A DNA stretch of 64,000 nt from Desulfofustis sp. PB-SRB1 (GCA_016722945.1 JAEQMT010000038.1:310001-374000); one strand, 5' to 3'; shown: positions 17,211-26,389, numbered from the stretch's first letter. The notes: generated by a model from the letters alone, not told the origin. Numbers and translations are program-made.

Positions 17211-18086
17211 CTACGAGCGTTTCGTCGTCCCGATGGCCTTGAAGACCGCGTTGCAGTCTTCCTTGCCGTATCCTTGTTCCGAGGCGGATTTGTAGAGCGC
17301 CAGCACGGCTTCCATGGCGCCGAGATCCAGCCCCCAGGCCCGGGCCATCTCACAGCCGAGTCGAACATCCTTGAGGGCCAGATCGAGACCGAAGCGATTG
17401 TTAAAATCACCGGCGGCAATCCACGGCCCCCGCACATCCATCTGAAAGCTTCTGGCGCCGGTATCCTGGAGCAGTTCGATCAAGAGATTTTTCTCGATCC
17501 CGGCCTGCTCACCGACCCGTATGCCTTCGGCGAGAATTGCCAGATTACCCATGCCCACCATATTACTGATGAGCTTGACGGCGCAGGCCGCCTCCACCCC
17601 GCCCATGTAATATGCCGGTGCACCGATAATCGGCCAGATATCGGCCATTTTCTCAAAAACAGCCTTATCGCCGCCGATAAACATCGGCTCCTCCGCCTTT
17701 TCCGCGTGGGCGGGCGTTTTGCCCAGGGTGCACTGCAAAAACTCGATCCCCTTGGCGCCGGCACTGTCACGCAGAGCCACCGATGTCTGTGGATCTATGG
17801 TGCTGAGTTCCACATGCACGGTACCGCCGGCCAGCTTCTCGTAGAGCCCGTCCGTCCCCAGCATGACGCCCTGGACATGGGCGGGCATCGGCAAAGATGT
17901 AAAGACAAGCCCACAATCGGCCAGATCGGCCACGGCGGCGGCGGCGCCACTGCTGCCGGCTTCCAGTGTCCGCTGTACCGCTTCCTCGCTCAGATCGTAT
18001 ACCAATACCTCTTTTCCAGCCCTGATGAGATTGCGGGCCAACGGCCCACCCATCAAACCAACGCCGATAAAACCGATTTTCATCAC
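17211..18086 (-). CDS. Beta-hydroxyacid dehydrogenase family oxidoreductase, YihU-like (possible sulfolactaldehyde/DHPS oxidoreductase)
   Basis: A 291-residue NAD(P)-dependent enzyme. It has the Rossmann motif GFIGVGLMG (residues 5-13), ELSTIDP around 93-99, the catalytic Lys of AVKLISN at K171 and an LALKD motif near the C-terminus. Ordinary family members carry SGG in the substrate loop. Here residues 122-125 are GKTP, close to the GRTS loop that contacts the sulfonate in E. coli sulfolactaldehyde reductase YihU (recalled from family knowledge). That, plus the SuyAB-like neighbours, suggests DHPS-sulfolactaldehyde interconversion; 3-hydroxyisobutyrate or tartronate semialdehyde are the alternatives. 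Confidence 0.85.
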   Translation of the reverse strand: MMKIGFIGVGLMGGPLARNLIRAGKEVLVYDLSEEAVQRTLEAGSSGAAAAVADLADCGLVFTSLPMPAHVQGVMLGTDGLYEKLAGGTVHVELSTIDPQTSVALRDSAGAKGIEFLQCTLGKTPAHAEKAEEPMFIGGDKAVFEKMADIWPIIGAPAYYMGGVEAACAVKLISNMVGMGNLAILAEGIRVGEQAGIEKNLLIELLQDTGARSFQMDVRGPWIAAGDFNNRFGLDLALKDVRLGCEMARAWGLDLGAMEAVLALYKSASEQGYGKEDCNAVFKAIGTTKRS

Positions 18087-18200
18087 ATCCCCCCCTTGTA
18101 TTATTTTTAATATGATTCTATAGACTTAACCCTGCCCATAGCTGATCTATCGCCACCAGGGTTGGTACCTTGATCAGAAGCGTTATCAGGCCGCATATCA

Positions 18201-20093
18201 TCAGACCGACAAACTTGCCTCAGGCAGCCAGTCAAGACCAAGTTGGAATAGTTTTCCTCTGGTGGGCCGGCCATCTGAGTCCCAGCCACTCATCTCATAA
18301 TAGAGATTCACCCATTGCCTGAATTGGTCCGGCTCAAAGCGTACACCCTTGAGCGGCCCATCCGCCATTTTCTCAAACCAGCGGCGAATCAGGGTGTCGT
18401 CATCCGGGGTAAATCCGCACCGGTTATTGAAAACCCGGGCCAGCACATTTGCCCGTTCGACCCCGTCGACAATTTCATACAGACTGGTCTCCCAACCGGT
18501 AATCGCCTGCACCGCCTCAACCAGTCTGGTGAAGGTCATGGCGTGGATCGGCACCGAACAGAAGTTGCAGAGCCCAAGCAGGTTGTTGATTCCCCACGCC
18601 TTCTGGCCAACGTAAAAAAACCGTACCTTGGCGCCGTCCATTTTTACCGGGTCAATGGGATCGAGCAGCCCCATAGGATTGAGCTTACTGATCCCCTCCC
18701 CCTGGAAGGCAACGTCATGCGGCGTCTCGATATGATCCCCACCGGTTGGTCCAAGGGCAAAGCCGAGTCCCATGCCCGACTTGCCGCGACCATCGTGCAG
18801 TCCCAGTTCCTGGCCTTTGATGTGAAAGGCGTAGCGTTCGGCGCCGTTGCCGATTTTCGCGGCAGCTTGTTTGACGCCCATGGCGAGAACCTCGCCGAGG
18901 CCTCGTTTCGCCGCGATCTCTTCCACCAGCCAGGTCAGGGCCTCAGCGTCACCGAAGGCAAGGGATTTACCACCGGTATCCTCGGTGGTGATAATCCCGT
19001 TTTCAAAACACTCCATGGCAAAGGCGATCACCCCGCCGGTGGAGATGGTGTCAAGCCCCAGCAGGTTACAGCGCTGATTGGCATAGGCCACCGCCGGCAG
19101 ATCGTCGATGGCCAGCATGGAACCAAACGCGGCGATGGATTCATATTCGGGGCCGCCAAACCGCTTGTCCAGCGGGTAGGTCTCGTCATCCAGGGCAACC
19201 CTGCGCTTACAGGCAACGGTGCATTGAAAACAGGTACCCCGGGAATCGAAAATGGTGTCGTGATAAGCATCAGCGGCCAGTTTCTGGGCACCCTCAAACT
19301 GCCCCTGCTGAAAATTTCGGGTAGGGAAAAATCCGGCATCGTTTACCCCCTTTACCAGTCCGGGGGTACCAACCTTGTGCAGGCCGATATTCGGCGGATG
19401 GGTCTTGATCCGTTCCCGATGCCACGTGCCGATTTCCTTCACCTTGTCGGGGTCCGCCAGGCTCAGTTTGCCGGTGCCGCGCACACCGATGGCCTTAAGG
19501 TTTTTGGCGCCCATGACGGCGCCCATGCCGGTGCGCCCGTTGAAATGCTCAAGATCGGTCTGCACGCAGGCATATGAAACAAGATTTTCACCGGCGGGAC
19601 CGATGCTGACAATCCGCGCCTTGGGCTCGGCGACATCGGCTTTGAGTTGTTCAAGGGTCTGCCAGTTATCAAGTCCCCACAAGCCGGCGGCGTCGCGAAT
19701 CTGAGCCTCACCGTCGGTGATCCACAGATAGACCGGTCTGGCGGCTGTGCCCCTGATGATGATTGCATCAAAACCGGCAAATTTGAGCTCCGGCCCCCAG
19801 AAGCCGGCCGCCTCGGTGCGGGCGAACCCACCCGTCAGGGGGGATTTGGCGCCGATTGCATAGCGGTTGAATCCCGCCAGGGGCGCCCCGGTAACAACAC
19901 TGCAGGCAAAAACGAGAACATTATCGGGCCCCAGCGGATCGACATCGGCCGCCACCTCATCGCACAAAATCTTGCCGATGATTCCTGATCCACCGAAGTA
20001 GGTGCGGTACCACCGTTCATCGAGCTCTCTGACTTCGATGGTTTCATCGCTGAGATTTACCGCGAGGATTTTTCCGTTATATCCATGTGGCAT
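18201..20093 (-). CDS. aor: Tungsten-dependent aldehyde:ferredoxin oxidoreductase
   Basis: A 630-residue AOR-family enzyme that oxidises aldehydes to acids (or reduces acids) with ferredoxin. The N-terminal domain (GYNGKILAVNL...) binds the bis-tungstopterin together with TGAPLAGFNRYAIGAKSPLTGG. The [4Fe-4S] ligands are C288, C291 and C295 (CFQCTVAC), with the fourth in GLCNFC (C509 or C512). The start has GGAGGG a few bases upstream. It sits between the TTT and TRAP transporters and next to the YihU-like gene. The substrate is unknown; sulfolactaldehyde is a reasonable guess from context. Confidence 0.95.
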   Translation of the reverse strand: MPHGYNGKILAVNLSDETIEVRELDERWYRTYFGGSGIIGKILCDEVAADVDPLGPDNVLVFACSVVTGAPLAGFNRYAIGAKSPLTGGFARTEAAGFWGPELKFAGFDAIIIRGTAARPVYLWITDGEAQIRDAAGLWGLDNWQTLEQLKADVAEPKARIVSIGPAGENLVSYACVQTDLEHFNGRTGMGAVMGAKNLKAIGVRGTGKLSLADPDKVKEIGTWHRERIKTHPPNIGLHKVGTPGLVKGVNDAGFFPTRNFQQGQFEGAQKLAADAYHDTIFDSRGTCFQCTVACKRRVALDDETYPLDKRFGGPEYESIAAFGSMLAIDDLPAVAYANQRCNLLGLDTISTGGVIAFAMECFENGIITTEDTGGKSLAFGDAEALTWLVEEIAAKRGLGEVLAMGVKQAAAKIGNGAERYAFHIKGQELGLHDGRGKSGMGLGFALGPTGGDHIETPHDVAFQGEGISKLNPMGLLDPIDPVKMDGAKVRFFYVGQKAWGINNLLGLCNFCSVPIHAMTFTRLVEAVQAITGWETSLYEIVDGVERANVLARVFNNRCGFTPDDDTLIRRWFEKMADGPLKGVRFEPDQFRQWVNLYYEMSGWDSDGRPTRGKLFQLGLDWLPEASLSV

Positions 20094-20206
20094 GCATCCC
20101 TCCGTTGTTCTTAATTACGCACTTGCCGGGGAACCACAACAGCACACGCTGCCTGGTTACTGCCGGTTTTACCAAAAAAGGCTTATCAGACCCGTGCCGA
20201 CCACCA

Positions 20207-20686
20207 TTATTCAAATAAAAAACCAACCGGTAACGGCACCATGAGAAACGTGCTGAACAGGGTATAAAACCCGGCGACAACGGCCACCGCCACCACCGGA
20301 TAGATCAGGCGCCGCTTCGTTGTCCACGGTTCATACATGGATACCATCATCAACAAGCCAAAGCTCACCATGCCGCAGAGCAGAAAACCGAGCCACGGCA
20401 TGGCAAAACAACTCAACAGCATCACCGCCACCAGCATAACCCGCCGTGGTGTCGACTCACCCCCCGCTGTAACTGGCGCCCGTTCGCCGGGCCTGATCAG
20501 GTTATAGAGGATCAGCAGAAGGCTGAAGACAATCAGGGCGATGGCGATAGCTCGCGGAAACACATAGGAATCTGAGTCCATCATCGTGGTGGTGTCCCAG
20601 AGCGCAATGCAGGAAAGGACGATGAACACGCAGGCCGTGGCCATACCGCCGATATCTCTTTTGGGCTGGGGGCTGCGCGTGGTCAT
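20207..20686 (-). CDS. tctB: TTT transporter small membrane subunit (TctB family)
   Basis: A 159-residue protein with four hydrophobic segments typical of TctB (AIAIALIVFSLLLILYNLI near residue 48, two adjacent helices around 86-120, the last at 129-158). With TctA and the receptor TctC it forms a tripartite tricarboxylate-type transporter. It starts 4 bp after tctA ends, so it is the third gene of that operon. Confidence 0.85.
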   Translation of the reverse strand: MTTRSPQPKRDIGGMATACVFIVLSCIALWDTTTMMDSDSYVFPRAIAIALIVFSLLLILYNLIRPGERAPVTAGGESTPRRVMLVAVMLLSCFAMPWLGFLLCGMVSFGLLMMVSMYEPWTTKRRLIYPVVAVAVVAGFYTLFSTFLMVPLPVGFLFE

Positions 20687-20689
20687 GGG

Positions 20690-22189
20690 CTATGTTCTCC
20701 CGGCCCGGCGTGACCAGCGTGCCCTGAGCAGCGGGTAACTCAGGGAAAAGAGAATGAAAACGATAATTGCCAGGCTGATCGGCCGGCCGAAAAACATCTT
20801 CCATAACTCACCGGTGGCGGCCCCTATGGTCCACGCCTGGACGAATCCCTGTTCGGCGATACGCCCCAGAATGAGGCCCAGAACGATGGGTGAGGGGCTG
20901 AAACCGAAACGGTTTAGAATCCAGCCGATAACGCCAAGCACGATCATGATGATAATGTCGGAAACACTGTTTCTGATCGCATACGTTCCGATCATGGTCA
21001 TGAATGCCACGGTGGGCACCAGCACCGCCTTTGGCACGGTGATTATCGTCCGGTATGCGTAGCGACCGATAACAAGACCCACCGGAAGCATCAGGGCGGT
21101 GGCGATAAAGAGCCCATAAATGAAGGTATAGACAATCGAGCCGCCCTCGGTGAACAGGCTGGGCCCGGTGCGAACCCCTTGGATCAGCAGCGCCCCCAGA
21201 ATAACGGCGTCGGGCGGGGTGCCGGGAATACCCAGCACCAGGGTGGGAATAAACCCGCCGCCAACGGTGGCGTTATTGGCCGATTCGGTGGCAAGAATGC
21301 CCTCCGGCTCGCCTTTGCCGAAATGCTCCCGGCGCGATGAGGTTCGTCGTGCCTCGGAATAGGCCACCAGACCGGCTATAGAGCCGCCCGCTCCAGGCAG
21401 AATACCCACCAGGGTGCCGATCACCGAGCTGCGCAGCAGGCTTAGCTTGGCCTTCCAGGAGATGGCCAGCGCCTCGAAAAACCTGAATCCCCGGGGCTGA
21501 TGGGTTACCTTGAGATGTTTGTCGGGGGTGGCCACCAGATCGATGAGCACCGGTATGCAATAAAGCCCGATCAGCGCCGATACCGTCTCGATTCCGCCCA
21601 GCAGTACCTGAGAGCCAAAGGTAAAGCGCACATCGGCGCTGATCTCGGCAATACCGACACTGGCCAGCAGTAAACCAAAGCATGCCCCCATCAGCCCTTT
21701 GAGCAGATTTCCCTCCGACAGCGCCGAAATCAGGGTGAGACCGAACACCGCCAGCCAGAAATATTCCACCGGGCCAAAGGCCAGAGCCACCTTGGCAAGC
21801 GGTGGCGACAACATCAGCAGAAACGCCGCCCCCACAAAACCGCCGGTAACCGAGGCGAGGCAGGCGATGGATATGGCCAGATCGCCTTCGCCGCGCCTGG
21901 CCATGGGAAAGCCGTCGAAGGTTGTGGCGATTGCCGACGGCGTTCCCGGAGTGTTGAGTAAAATAGCGGCATAGGCGCCACCGTAAATGGCCCCGGTGTA
22001 GATAGCCCCCATCAGGATCAAGGCCGAACTGGGCGCCATGGAAAAGGTGATGGGCACCAGCACGGCAACAGCCATGGTGGCGGTCAATCCCGGCAGAGAT
22101 CCGATCACCGTTCCCGCAATCACCCCTGATAGTGCGAGAAAGATGTGCCACAGGGTCAGCGCGGCAACAAGATACTCAAATCCGGGCAT
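20690..22189 (-). CDS. tctA: TTT transporter large membrane subunit (TctA family)
   Basis: A 499-residue transporter with about twelve membrane segments. Family markers are GTVIGSLPGLTATMAVAVL, GAIYGGAYAAILLNTPGTPSA, VGILPGAGGSIAGLVAY and GGGFIPTLVLGIPGTPPDAVILGAL. A Shine-Dalgarno GGGAGGG precedes the ATG. TTT systems of this kind import citrate and other carboxylates, and one (SlcHFG) is associated with sulfolactate utilisation. Position next to the SuyAB-like genes supports such a role here. Confidence 0.93.
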   Translation of the reverse strand: MPGFEYLVAALTLWHIFLALSGVIAGTVIGSLPGLTATMAVAVLVPITFSMAPSSALILMGAIYTGAIYGGAYAAILLNTPGTPSAIATTFDGFPMARRGEGDLAISIACLASVTGGFVGAAFLLMLSPPLAKVALAFGPVEYFWLAVFGLTLISALSEGNLLKGLMGACFGLLLASVGIAEISADVRFTFGSQVLLGGIETVSALIGLYCIPVLIDLVATPDKHLKVTHQPRGFRFFEALAISWKAKLSLLRSSVIGTLVGILPGAGGSIAGLVAYSEARRTSSRREHFGKGEPEGILATESANNATVGGGFIPTLVLGIPGTPPDAVILGALLIQGVRTGPSLFTEGGSIVYTFIYGLFIATALMLPVGLVIGRYAYRTIITVPKAVLVPTVAFMTMIGTYAIRNSVSDIIIMIVLGVIGWILNRFGFSPSPIVLGLILGRIAEQGFVQAWTIGAATGELWKMFFGRPISLAIIVFILFSLSYPLLRARWSRRAGRT

Positions 22190-22291
22190 ACACCCTCCCT
22201 AAGAGGTTAACGACTGGTCTATCTCCTTACTGGATCGAGCCTCCGGGCCGTCACAGACCGGCCCGGAGTGTACTACAGGTTTTTTCCGTTA

Positions 22292-23257
22292 CTACTGAAT
22301 GATGTTGGCTTCCCGCGCCGCTTCCAGATAGATAGCGGACATCTTCTCGATAAATTCGGTATAGCCGTCGTAATCCACATCGAGCAGTGCCATACCGTCG
22401 TTTTCCATCCGCGCCCGAAACTCGGGATCAGCATTGATCTCACCGATCATCTCTGAAAGCTGCCTCCGAATCGGCTCCGGCGTCGACTGGGGTACGGCAA
22501 TTCCGCGATACGCGCCGGAGACAAGGTCATAGCCCAGCTCTTTGAAGGTGGGGACATCGGGGAATTTTGGATGACGCTCTTCCATGGCCACGGCGAGCAT
22601 ACGGACGTTTTCGGCATGTTGGGCGCCCACCGAGGTGTAGCCCCATTCCGCTCGTACCTGATCACCCAGCAGAGCGGCAACCGCCTTGCCGGTTCCCTTG
22701 AAGGCGACATAGGTGGTCTTGATTCCCGCCATCTTGTCAAAACGCAGCTGGGCGAGATGATTGGCGGTGCCTTTGCCGGAACCGGAAAAGGTTAATTTAC
22801 CCGGATTCTCCTTGGCATAGGCAACCATCTCCGCCAGTGTCTGAAACTCACTGTCGTTGTTGACGACAATGGCGTCAGGGGTGTAGTGGAACATAAATAC
22901 CCCGGTGATATCCTCCGTCTTGAACCCGACGTCTTTCTGATTCGGTTGAATGATGATATGCGGGAGATTGATGCCCATGATGTTGTAGCCGTCACCCTTC
23001 ATCTTGTTCAACTGCGCCCAGCCAACCGCACCGCCGCCCCCCGGCTTGTAGGAAATGACCAGATCTTGGCCATATAATTTCTTGAAATACGGCTGCTGGT
23101 GACGGGCGGTAATATCAGATTCCCCGCCCGGCCCGAAAGGAATCACGTAACTGACCGGCTTGGTCGGGTAATCATCGGCATGAACGAACGAAGCGACCGA
23201 CAGCAGAAAGGCACTGATCAGCCCAATCAAAAAACGTGTGTCGATTTTTACTCTCAT
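22292..23257 (-). CDS. tctC: TTT transporter periplasmic receptor (TctC/Bug family)
   Basis: A 321-residue binding protein from the ATG at 23257, chosen for the GGAGGAG just upstream; the upstream part of the open frame has no signal peptide. The signal peptide RFLIGLISAFLLSVASFVHA is cleaved before DDYPTKPV. Bug-family landmarks are VSYVIPFGPGGESDITAR, SYKPGGGGAVGW, LTFSGSGKGTANHL and GGAVAALLGDQV-like sequence. It delivers substrate to TctAB and lies downstream of suyB-like by about 110 bp. Confidence 0.9.
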   Translation of the reverse strand: MRVKIDTRFLIGLISAFLLSVASFVHADDYPTKPVSYVIPFGPGGESDITARHQQPYFKKLYGQDLVISYKPGGGGAVGWAQLNKMKGDGYNIMGINLPHIIIQPNQKDVGFKTEDITGVFMFHYTPDAIVVNNDSEFQTLAEMVAYAKENPGKLTFSGSGKGTANHLAQLRFDKMAGIKTTYVAFKGTGKAVAALLGDQVRAEWGYTSVGAQHAENVRMLAVAMEERHPKFPDVPTFKELGYDLVSGAYRGIAVPQSTPEPIRRQLSEMIGEINADPEFRARMENDGMALLDVDYDGYTEFIEKMSAIYLEAAREANIIQ

Positions 23258-23366
23258 GGTCTCCTCCACACCATATTGTGTTTTCATTGATGATGGCTCT
23301 TTAAATAAATCGGCGGGCCGAACCGGATTGGCCGTATCGCGTCGGCCCACCAATACCGTGTAACGA

Positions 23367-24527
23367 TCAGGCGCTCTCATACAGCTTGGTCATGATAAAC
23401 TCACGGTGGCCCAGCGCTTCGGCCGCCGTCAGGCGGCCATTTGCGGTCCGCATCATCATGTCAAGCAGCTTGTCACCGGCCTCATCGAGATTTATTTCGC
23501 GGCGCACCAGACCGGATACATCCACATCAAAGTGCTCCGACATGGTTCTCAGTGTGCGCGGGTTGGAGCAGAGCTTGATAACCGGCAGGATCGGGTTGCC
23601 GATGATGTTACCCTGCCCGGTGGGAAAGAAATGAACGACAAAGCCGGAAGCGGCGCACAAGGTCACCTGCTCCGCCGCGGCTGAGGATGAATCCTGAAAC
23701 CAGAGGCCCGGACCGGTGGGCTCAACCGCTTTTTCCAGACACCCGACAACCGGCGGTTTGGTGCCGATTTTCTGAATATTGCCCAGGGCCTTTTCCTCGA
23801 TAGTGGTCAGGCCGCCCTCGATATTGCCCTTGGTGGGCTGAGAATCGGAAAGATCGTTGGTCTTGTTATCGTCAACGACTTTGGCGTAGCGGTCGAAGAA
23901 AAACTGAAAGTCCTTGCGTACCTGGTCGTTGGCGCACCGGGCCAGCACCAGATGCTCACCGCCGGTAAGCTCGGTGGTTTCACCAAAGAGCAGGGTATTA
24001 CCCATTTCATAGAGCTTGTCATAGGCGTTGCCGACGGTGGGGTTGGTGGCAATGCCCGAGGTGGTATCCGACTCGCCGCATTTGGTGGAGACCCATAACT
24101 CGCTGATATCACATTGTTCACGCTGTTTTTCGGTGGCCGCCTGGAGAAATTCCATGGCCGTCCGGGAAGCGGCGCAAATCGTGTTGAAATCGCCATTTTT
24201 TTCAATCGCAAAGCCTTGTACCGGTTTGCCGGTTTGGGCGATGCCCTGGACAATACGATCGGTCCACTGCGGTTCAATGCCGATAACGACCACCGCCGCC
24301 ACATTCGGGTTACAGCCGGCGCCGATCAGGGTGCGGAAATGCAGTTCGAGATCCTCGCCGAACTGAAGCCGGCCATAGGCATGGGGAATGGCCAGGGTTC
24401 CCTTGACGTTATTGGCAACCGCTTCACAGGCGGCATTGGAAAGGTCGTCCAGGGGAAGGATGATGACGTGGTTGCGAACCCCGACCCGGCCGTTTTCGCG
24501 GCGATATCCATAAAATTGTTTGTCCAT
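23367..24527 (-). CDS. suyB: UxaA-family lyase large subunit, probable (2R)-sulfolactate sulfo-lyase beta (SuyB)
   Basis: A 386-residue protein of the altronate/galactarate dehydratase (UxaA C-terminal) family in split form. It begins [20 protein letters not shown], has [21 protein letters not shown], the [15 protein letters not shown] stretch and [20 protein letters not shown], and ends [14 protein letters not shown]. The overall length and these motifs agree with SuyB as I remember it, which with SuyA splits (R)-sulfolactate to pyruvate and sulfite. The ATG at 24527 follows AGAGGTGG and directly abuts the small-subunit stop. A sugar-acid dehydratase is the alternative. Confidence 0.7.
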   Translation of the reverse strand: MDKQFYGYRRENGRVGVRNHVIILPLDDLSNAACEAVANNVKGTLAIPHAYGRLQFGEDLELHFRTLIGAGCNPNVAAVVVIGIEPQWTDRIVQGIAQTGKPVQGFAIEKNGDFNTICAASRTAMEFLQAATEKQREQCDISELWVSTKCGESDTTSGIATNPTVGNAYDKLYEMGNTLLFGETTELTGGEHLVLARCANDQVRKDFQFFFDRYAKVVDDNKTNDLSDSQPTKGNIEGGLTTIEEKALGNIQKIGTKPPVVGCLEKAVEPTGPGLWFQDSSSAAAEQVTLCAASGFVVHFFPTGQGNIIGNPILPVIKLCSNPRTLRTMSEHFDVDVSGLVRREINLDEAGDKLLDMMMRTANGRLTAAEALGHREFIMTKLYESA

Positions 24528-24529
24528 TG

Positions 24530-24814
24530 TTACCACCTCTTGGTTTTGACGTTATGAACATGCAGGTGCTCGCCTTTTTTGATCGGTGCGACGACCTTGC
24601 CGATGTCGGTATTGTATTTGATTACGGTGTCGCCTTCGGCGAAATCCTGTAAGGCGACCTTGTGACCGATTGGAATGGCATCGAGAATCTTCACGGTAAT
24701 CGTCTGATCCTCTTTCATCACCCAGCCGGTGATCTCCTGGTTGGCCTCAAGCCCCTCCACCACCACGACACCAACCCCGTCCGCGGCTTCGTGTACGAGA
24801 AAATCCGGTACCAT
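24530..24814 (-). CDS. suyA: UxaA-family lyase small subunit (SAF domain), probable SuyA
   Basis: A 94-residue stand-alone SAF domain, the N-terminal part of UxaA enzymes. It carries [19 protein letters not shown], the [24 protein letters not shown] core and the end [14 protein letters not shown], in which the His pair is expected at the active site. SuyA of sulfolactate sulfo-lyase has this length and ending. GAGGAG precedes the ATG, and the stop codon lies inside the Shine-Dalgarno region of the large subunit, so the two are coupled. Confidence 0.7.
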   Translation of the reverse strand: MVPDFLVHEAADGVGVVVVEGLEANQEITGWVMKEDQTITVKILDAIPIGHKVALQDFAEGDTVIKYNTDIGKVVAPIKKGEHLHVHNVKTKRW

Positions 24815-24978
24815 ATCTTACTCCTCTTTGTGTGGGTTAATGTGAATCCATACAGGCCTTCGTTTTCAGGGGATTTCCCCTTCATCTTGCCCGGGATACG
24901 AACCGTCTTCTCTCATTCGGTGCGCAACCGGGCACAGCTTCTTCCCGCCGGCTTTCATACTTCGCGTTGCTTATGGAC

Positions 24979-24998
24979 AGTGGTGTATCAGCCACTGC
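24979..24998 (-). terminator. Small hairpin between the racemase and lyase genes
   Basis: CAGTGG, 8 nt, CCACTG lies in the ~195-bp gap separating the LarA-like gene from the suyA-like gene. It has no T run, so it is more likely an attenuating or mRNA-stabilising structure than a full terminator. The rest of the gap shows nothing recognisable. Confidence 0.3.
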
Positions 24999-25009
24999 CC
25001 CTTCCCCCT

Positions 25010-26275
25010 TTATGCAGTTTTATAAAAATAGGTTGTGTTTGCATTGGGGACGATACCGATTCTCGGGGGCGACGCGGCGCCGGCCACCCATTCGTGCAAA
25101 ATCTCCGACGGCTCCGCCGAACGCAGGTGGCAGGTGCGAAGAATTGCCGGATCGAGATCGGAAAACACCGCCACATCAAAACGGCTCAGGGTTCTGCCGA
25201 ACAGATACGCCTTATGGGCGCCCATTCTGAAACCCTCTCGTTTAAACTCCGCCATCACCTCGCCGGGAGAGGCAAAGCGAGAAACATAATCAAAGTAGAC
25301 ATCATCACCGACCCCCTGGGAAGAGGCGGCAAGCAGCAGGATATTGCCCCCTTCCCGGAGCGCCTGAGAGGCGAGGTTGAGTCCTTTCTGGGCCTGATAG
25401 AGACAGATATCCTTGGGGTAGCCGCCGCAACTGGCGACAATAATGTCGTACGGCTCGGTGATCTCAACCCCGTATATGTCGGCGCAGACCCTCACCCCCT
25501 CGCTGAGGACGGCAAGGGGCCGCCCAACAAACACCGCGACAATGCTGTTGTCCGGGGCCATCACCACATTGACCGCCAGATCGATGCCGATCATCTCGCC
25601 CGCCTCGTTGAGATCCTCACGCACCGGATTGCCGGCAAGCCTGCCCACCAGCGCATTGTCGCTGAACATCAGGCTGTGATTGTGTTCGATGGTCGCCTTG
25701 CCGCCGCAGCCGATGACCGCCCCCTTGGCACCACCGGTAAAACCGACGAACTGATGGGGATCGATCTGGCCGATGACGATCTTGTGATCGGCCTCGGCAA
25801 AGGCACGATTTACCTGCACGGGAGTCCCGCGGCTGGTAACGCCGTAATCGATCATGGCACTGTGCAGCGCATCATGAGCGAGCACCACACAGCCGCCGAC
25901 AATCTCCGGAGCGACCAGGCGGTTCAACTCCGTCTGGGTAACCGGCGGATGCAGGCCACCGCCGACAATGATGGTGATGTGGTTGGGAAGCAGGGAAGTA
26001 TTTTTCGCAAAAAGCCACTGCAGAAATGGCGGCAGAATCTGGGCCACCGGTAGCGGGCGCGTCTCATCGGGAATGACGATTGCCACTTTCTCGCCGTTTC
26101 TGATTAACGGGATCAGATCTGGGTCGTCTATTTCCAGACGGGCCAGCTCGGCGGCAAGCGCCTGGGCAGGCGAGGCAACCGGGACGGCCGTGGCCGGCGC
26201 CAGAATATCCGCGTAAGCCGGCTCGGGTATGTCGATCTCTACAGTCCCCCGACCATATTTCAACTCAATGCCCAT
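25010..26275 (-). CDS. LarA-family nickel-pincer 2-hydroxyacid racemase
   Basis: A 421-residue LarA homologue, which inverts alpha-hydroxyacids by hydride transfer to a nickel-pincer nucleotide. All key residues seen in lactate racemase appear at matching places: Arg in DETRP near 73, H109 in GLHPPVT, H174 in DPHQFVGF, K184 in GGAKG (cofactor attachment) and H200 in EHNHS (Ni ligand). The ATG at 26275 follows GGGGGG. It is the first gene behind a sigma-54 promoter and precedes suyA/suyB-like genes, so sulfolactate is the favoured substrate; lactate, malate or a sugar acid are possible. LarB/C/E cofactor genes are not in the window. Confidence 0.88.
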   Translation of the reverse strand: MGIELKYGRGTVEIDIPEPAYADILAPATAVPVASPAQALAAELARLEIDDPDLIPLIRNGEKVAIVIPDETRPLPVAQILPPFLQWLFAKNTSLLPNHITIIVGGGLHPPVTQTELNRLVAPEIVGGCVVLAHDALHSAMIDYGVTSRGTPVQVNRAFAEADHKIVIGQIDPHQFVGFTGGAKGAVIGCGGKATIEHNHSLMFSDNALVGRLAGNPVREDLNEAGEMIGIDLAVNVVMAPDNSIVAVFVGRPLAVLSEGVRVCADIYGVEITEPYDIIVASCGGYPKDICLYQAQKGLNLASQALREGGNILLLAASSQGVGDDVYFDYVSRFASPGEVMAEFKREGFRMGAHKAYLFGRTLSRFDVAVFSDLDPAILRTCHLRSAEPSEILHEWVAGAASPPRIGIVPNANTTYFYKTA

Positions 26276-26304
26276 TTTCCCCCCGTTGGTGTGAGGTTTA
26301 CTTT

Positions 26305-26320
26305 TGCAATAACCGCGCCA
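26305..26320 (-). promoter_or_regulatory. Sigma-54 (-24/-12) promoter
   Basis: On the minus strand TGGCGCGGTTATTGCA matches the RpoN consensus TGGCACG-N4-TTGCW at every position but one (A to G). It lies 30 bp upstream of the LarA-like start codon, and 69 bp further upstream begins the large palindrome. It should drive larA-suyA-suyB and perhaps the TTT genes. Confidence 0.88.
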
Positions 26321-26389
26321 CCCTAAGGGCATCCCGCAACCTTTTATAATTACTTCTTATATTACCTATCAACAAACCACGTGCCGAAA

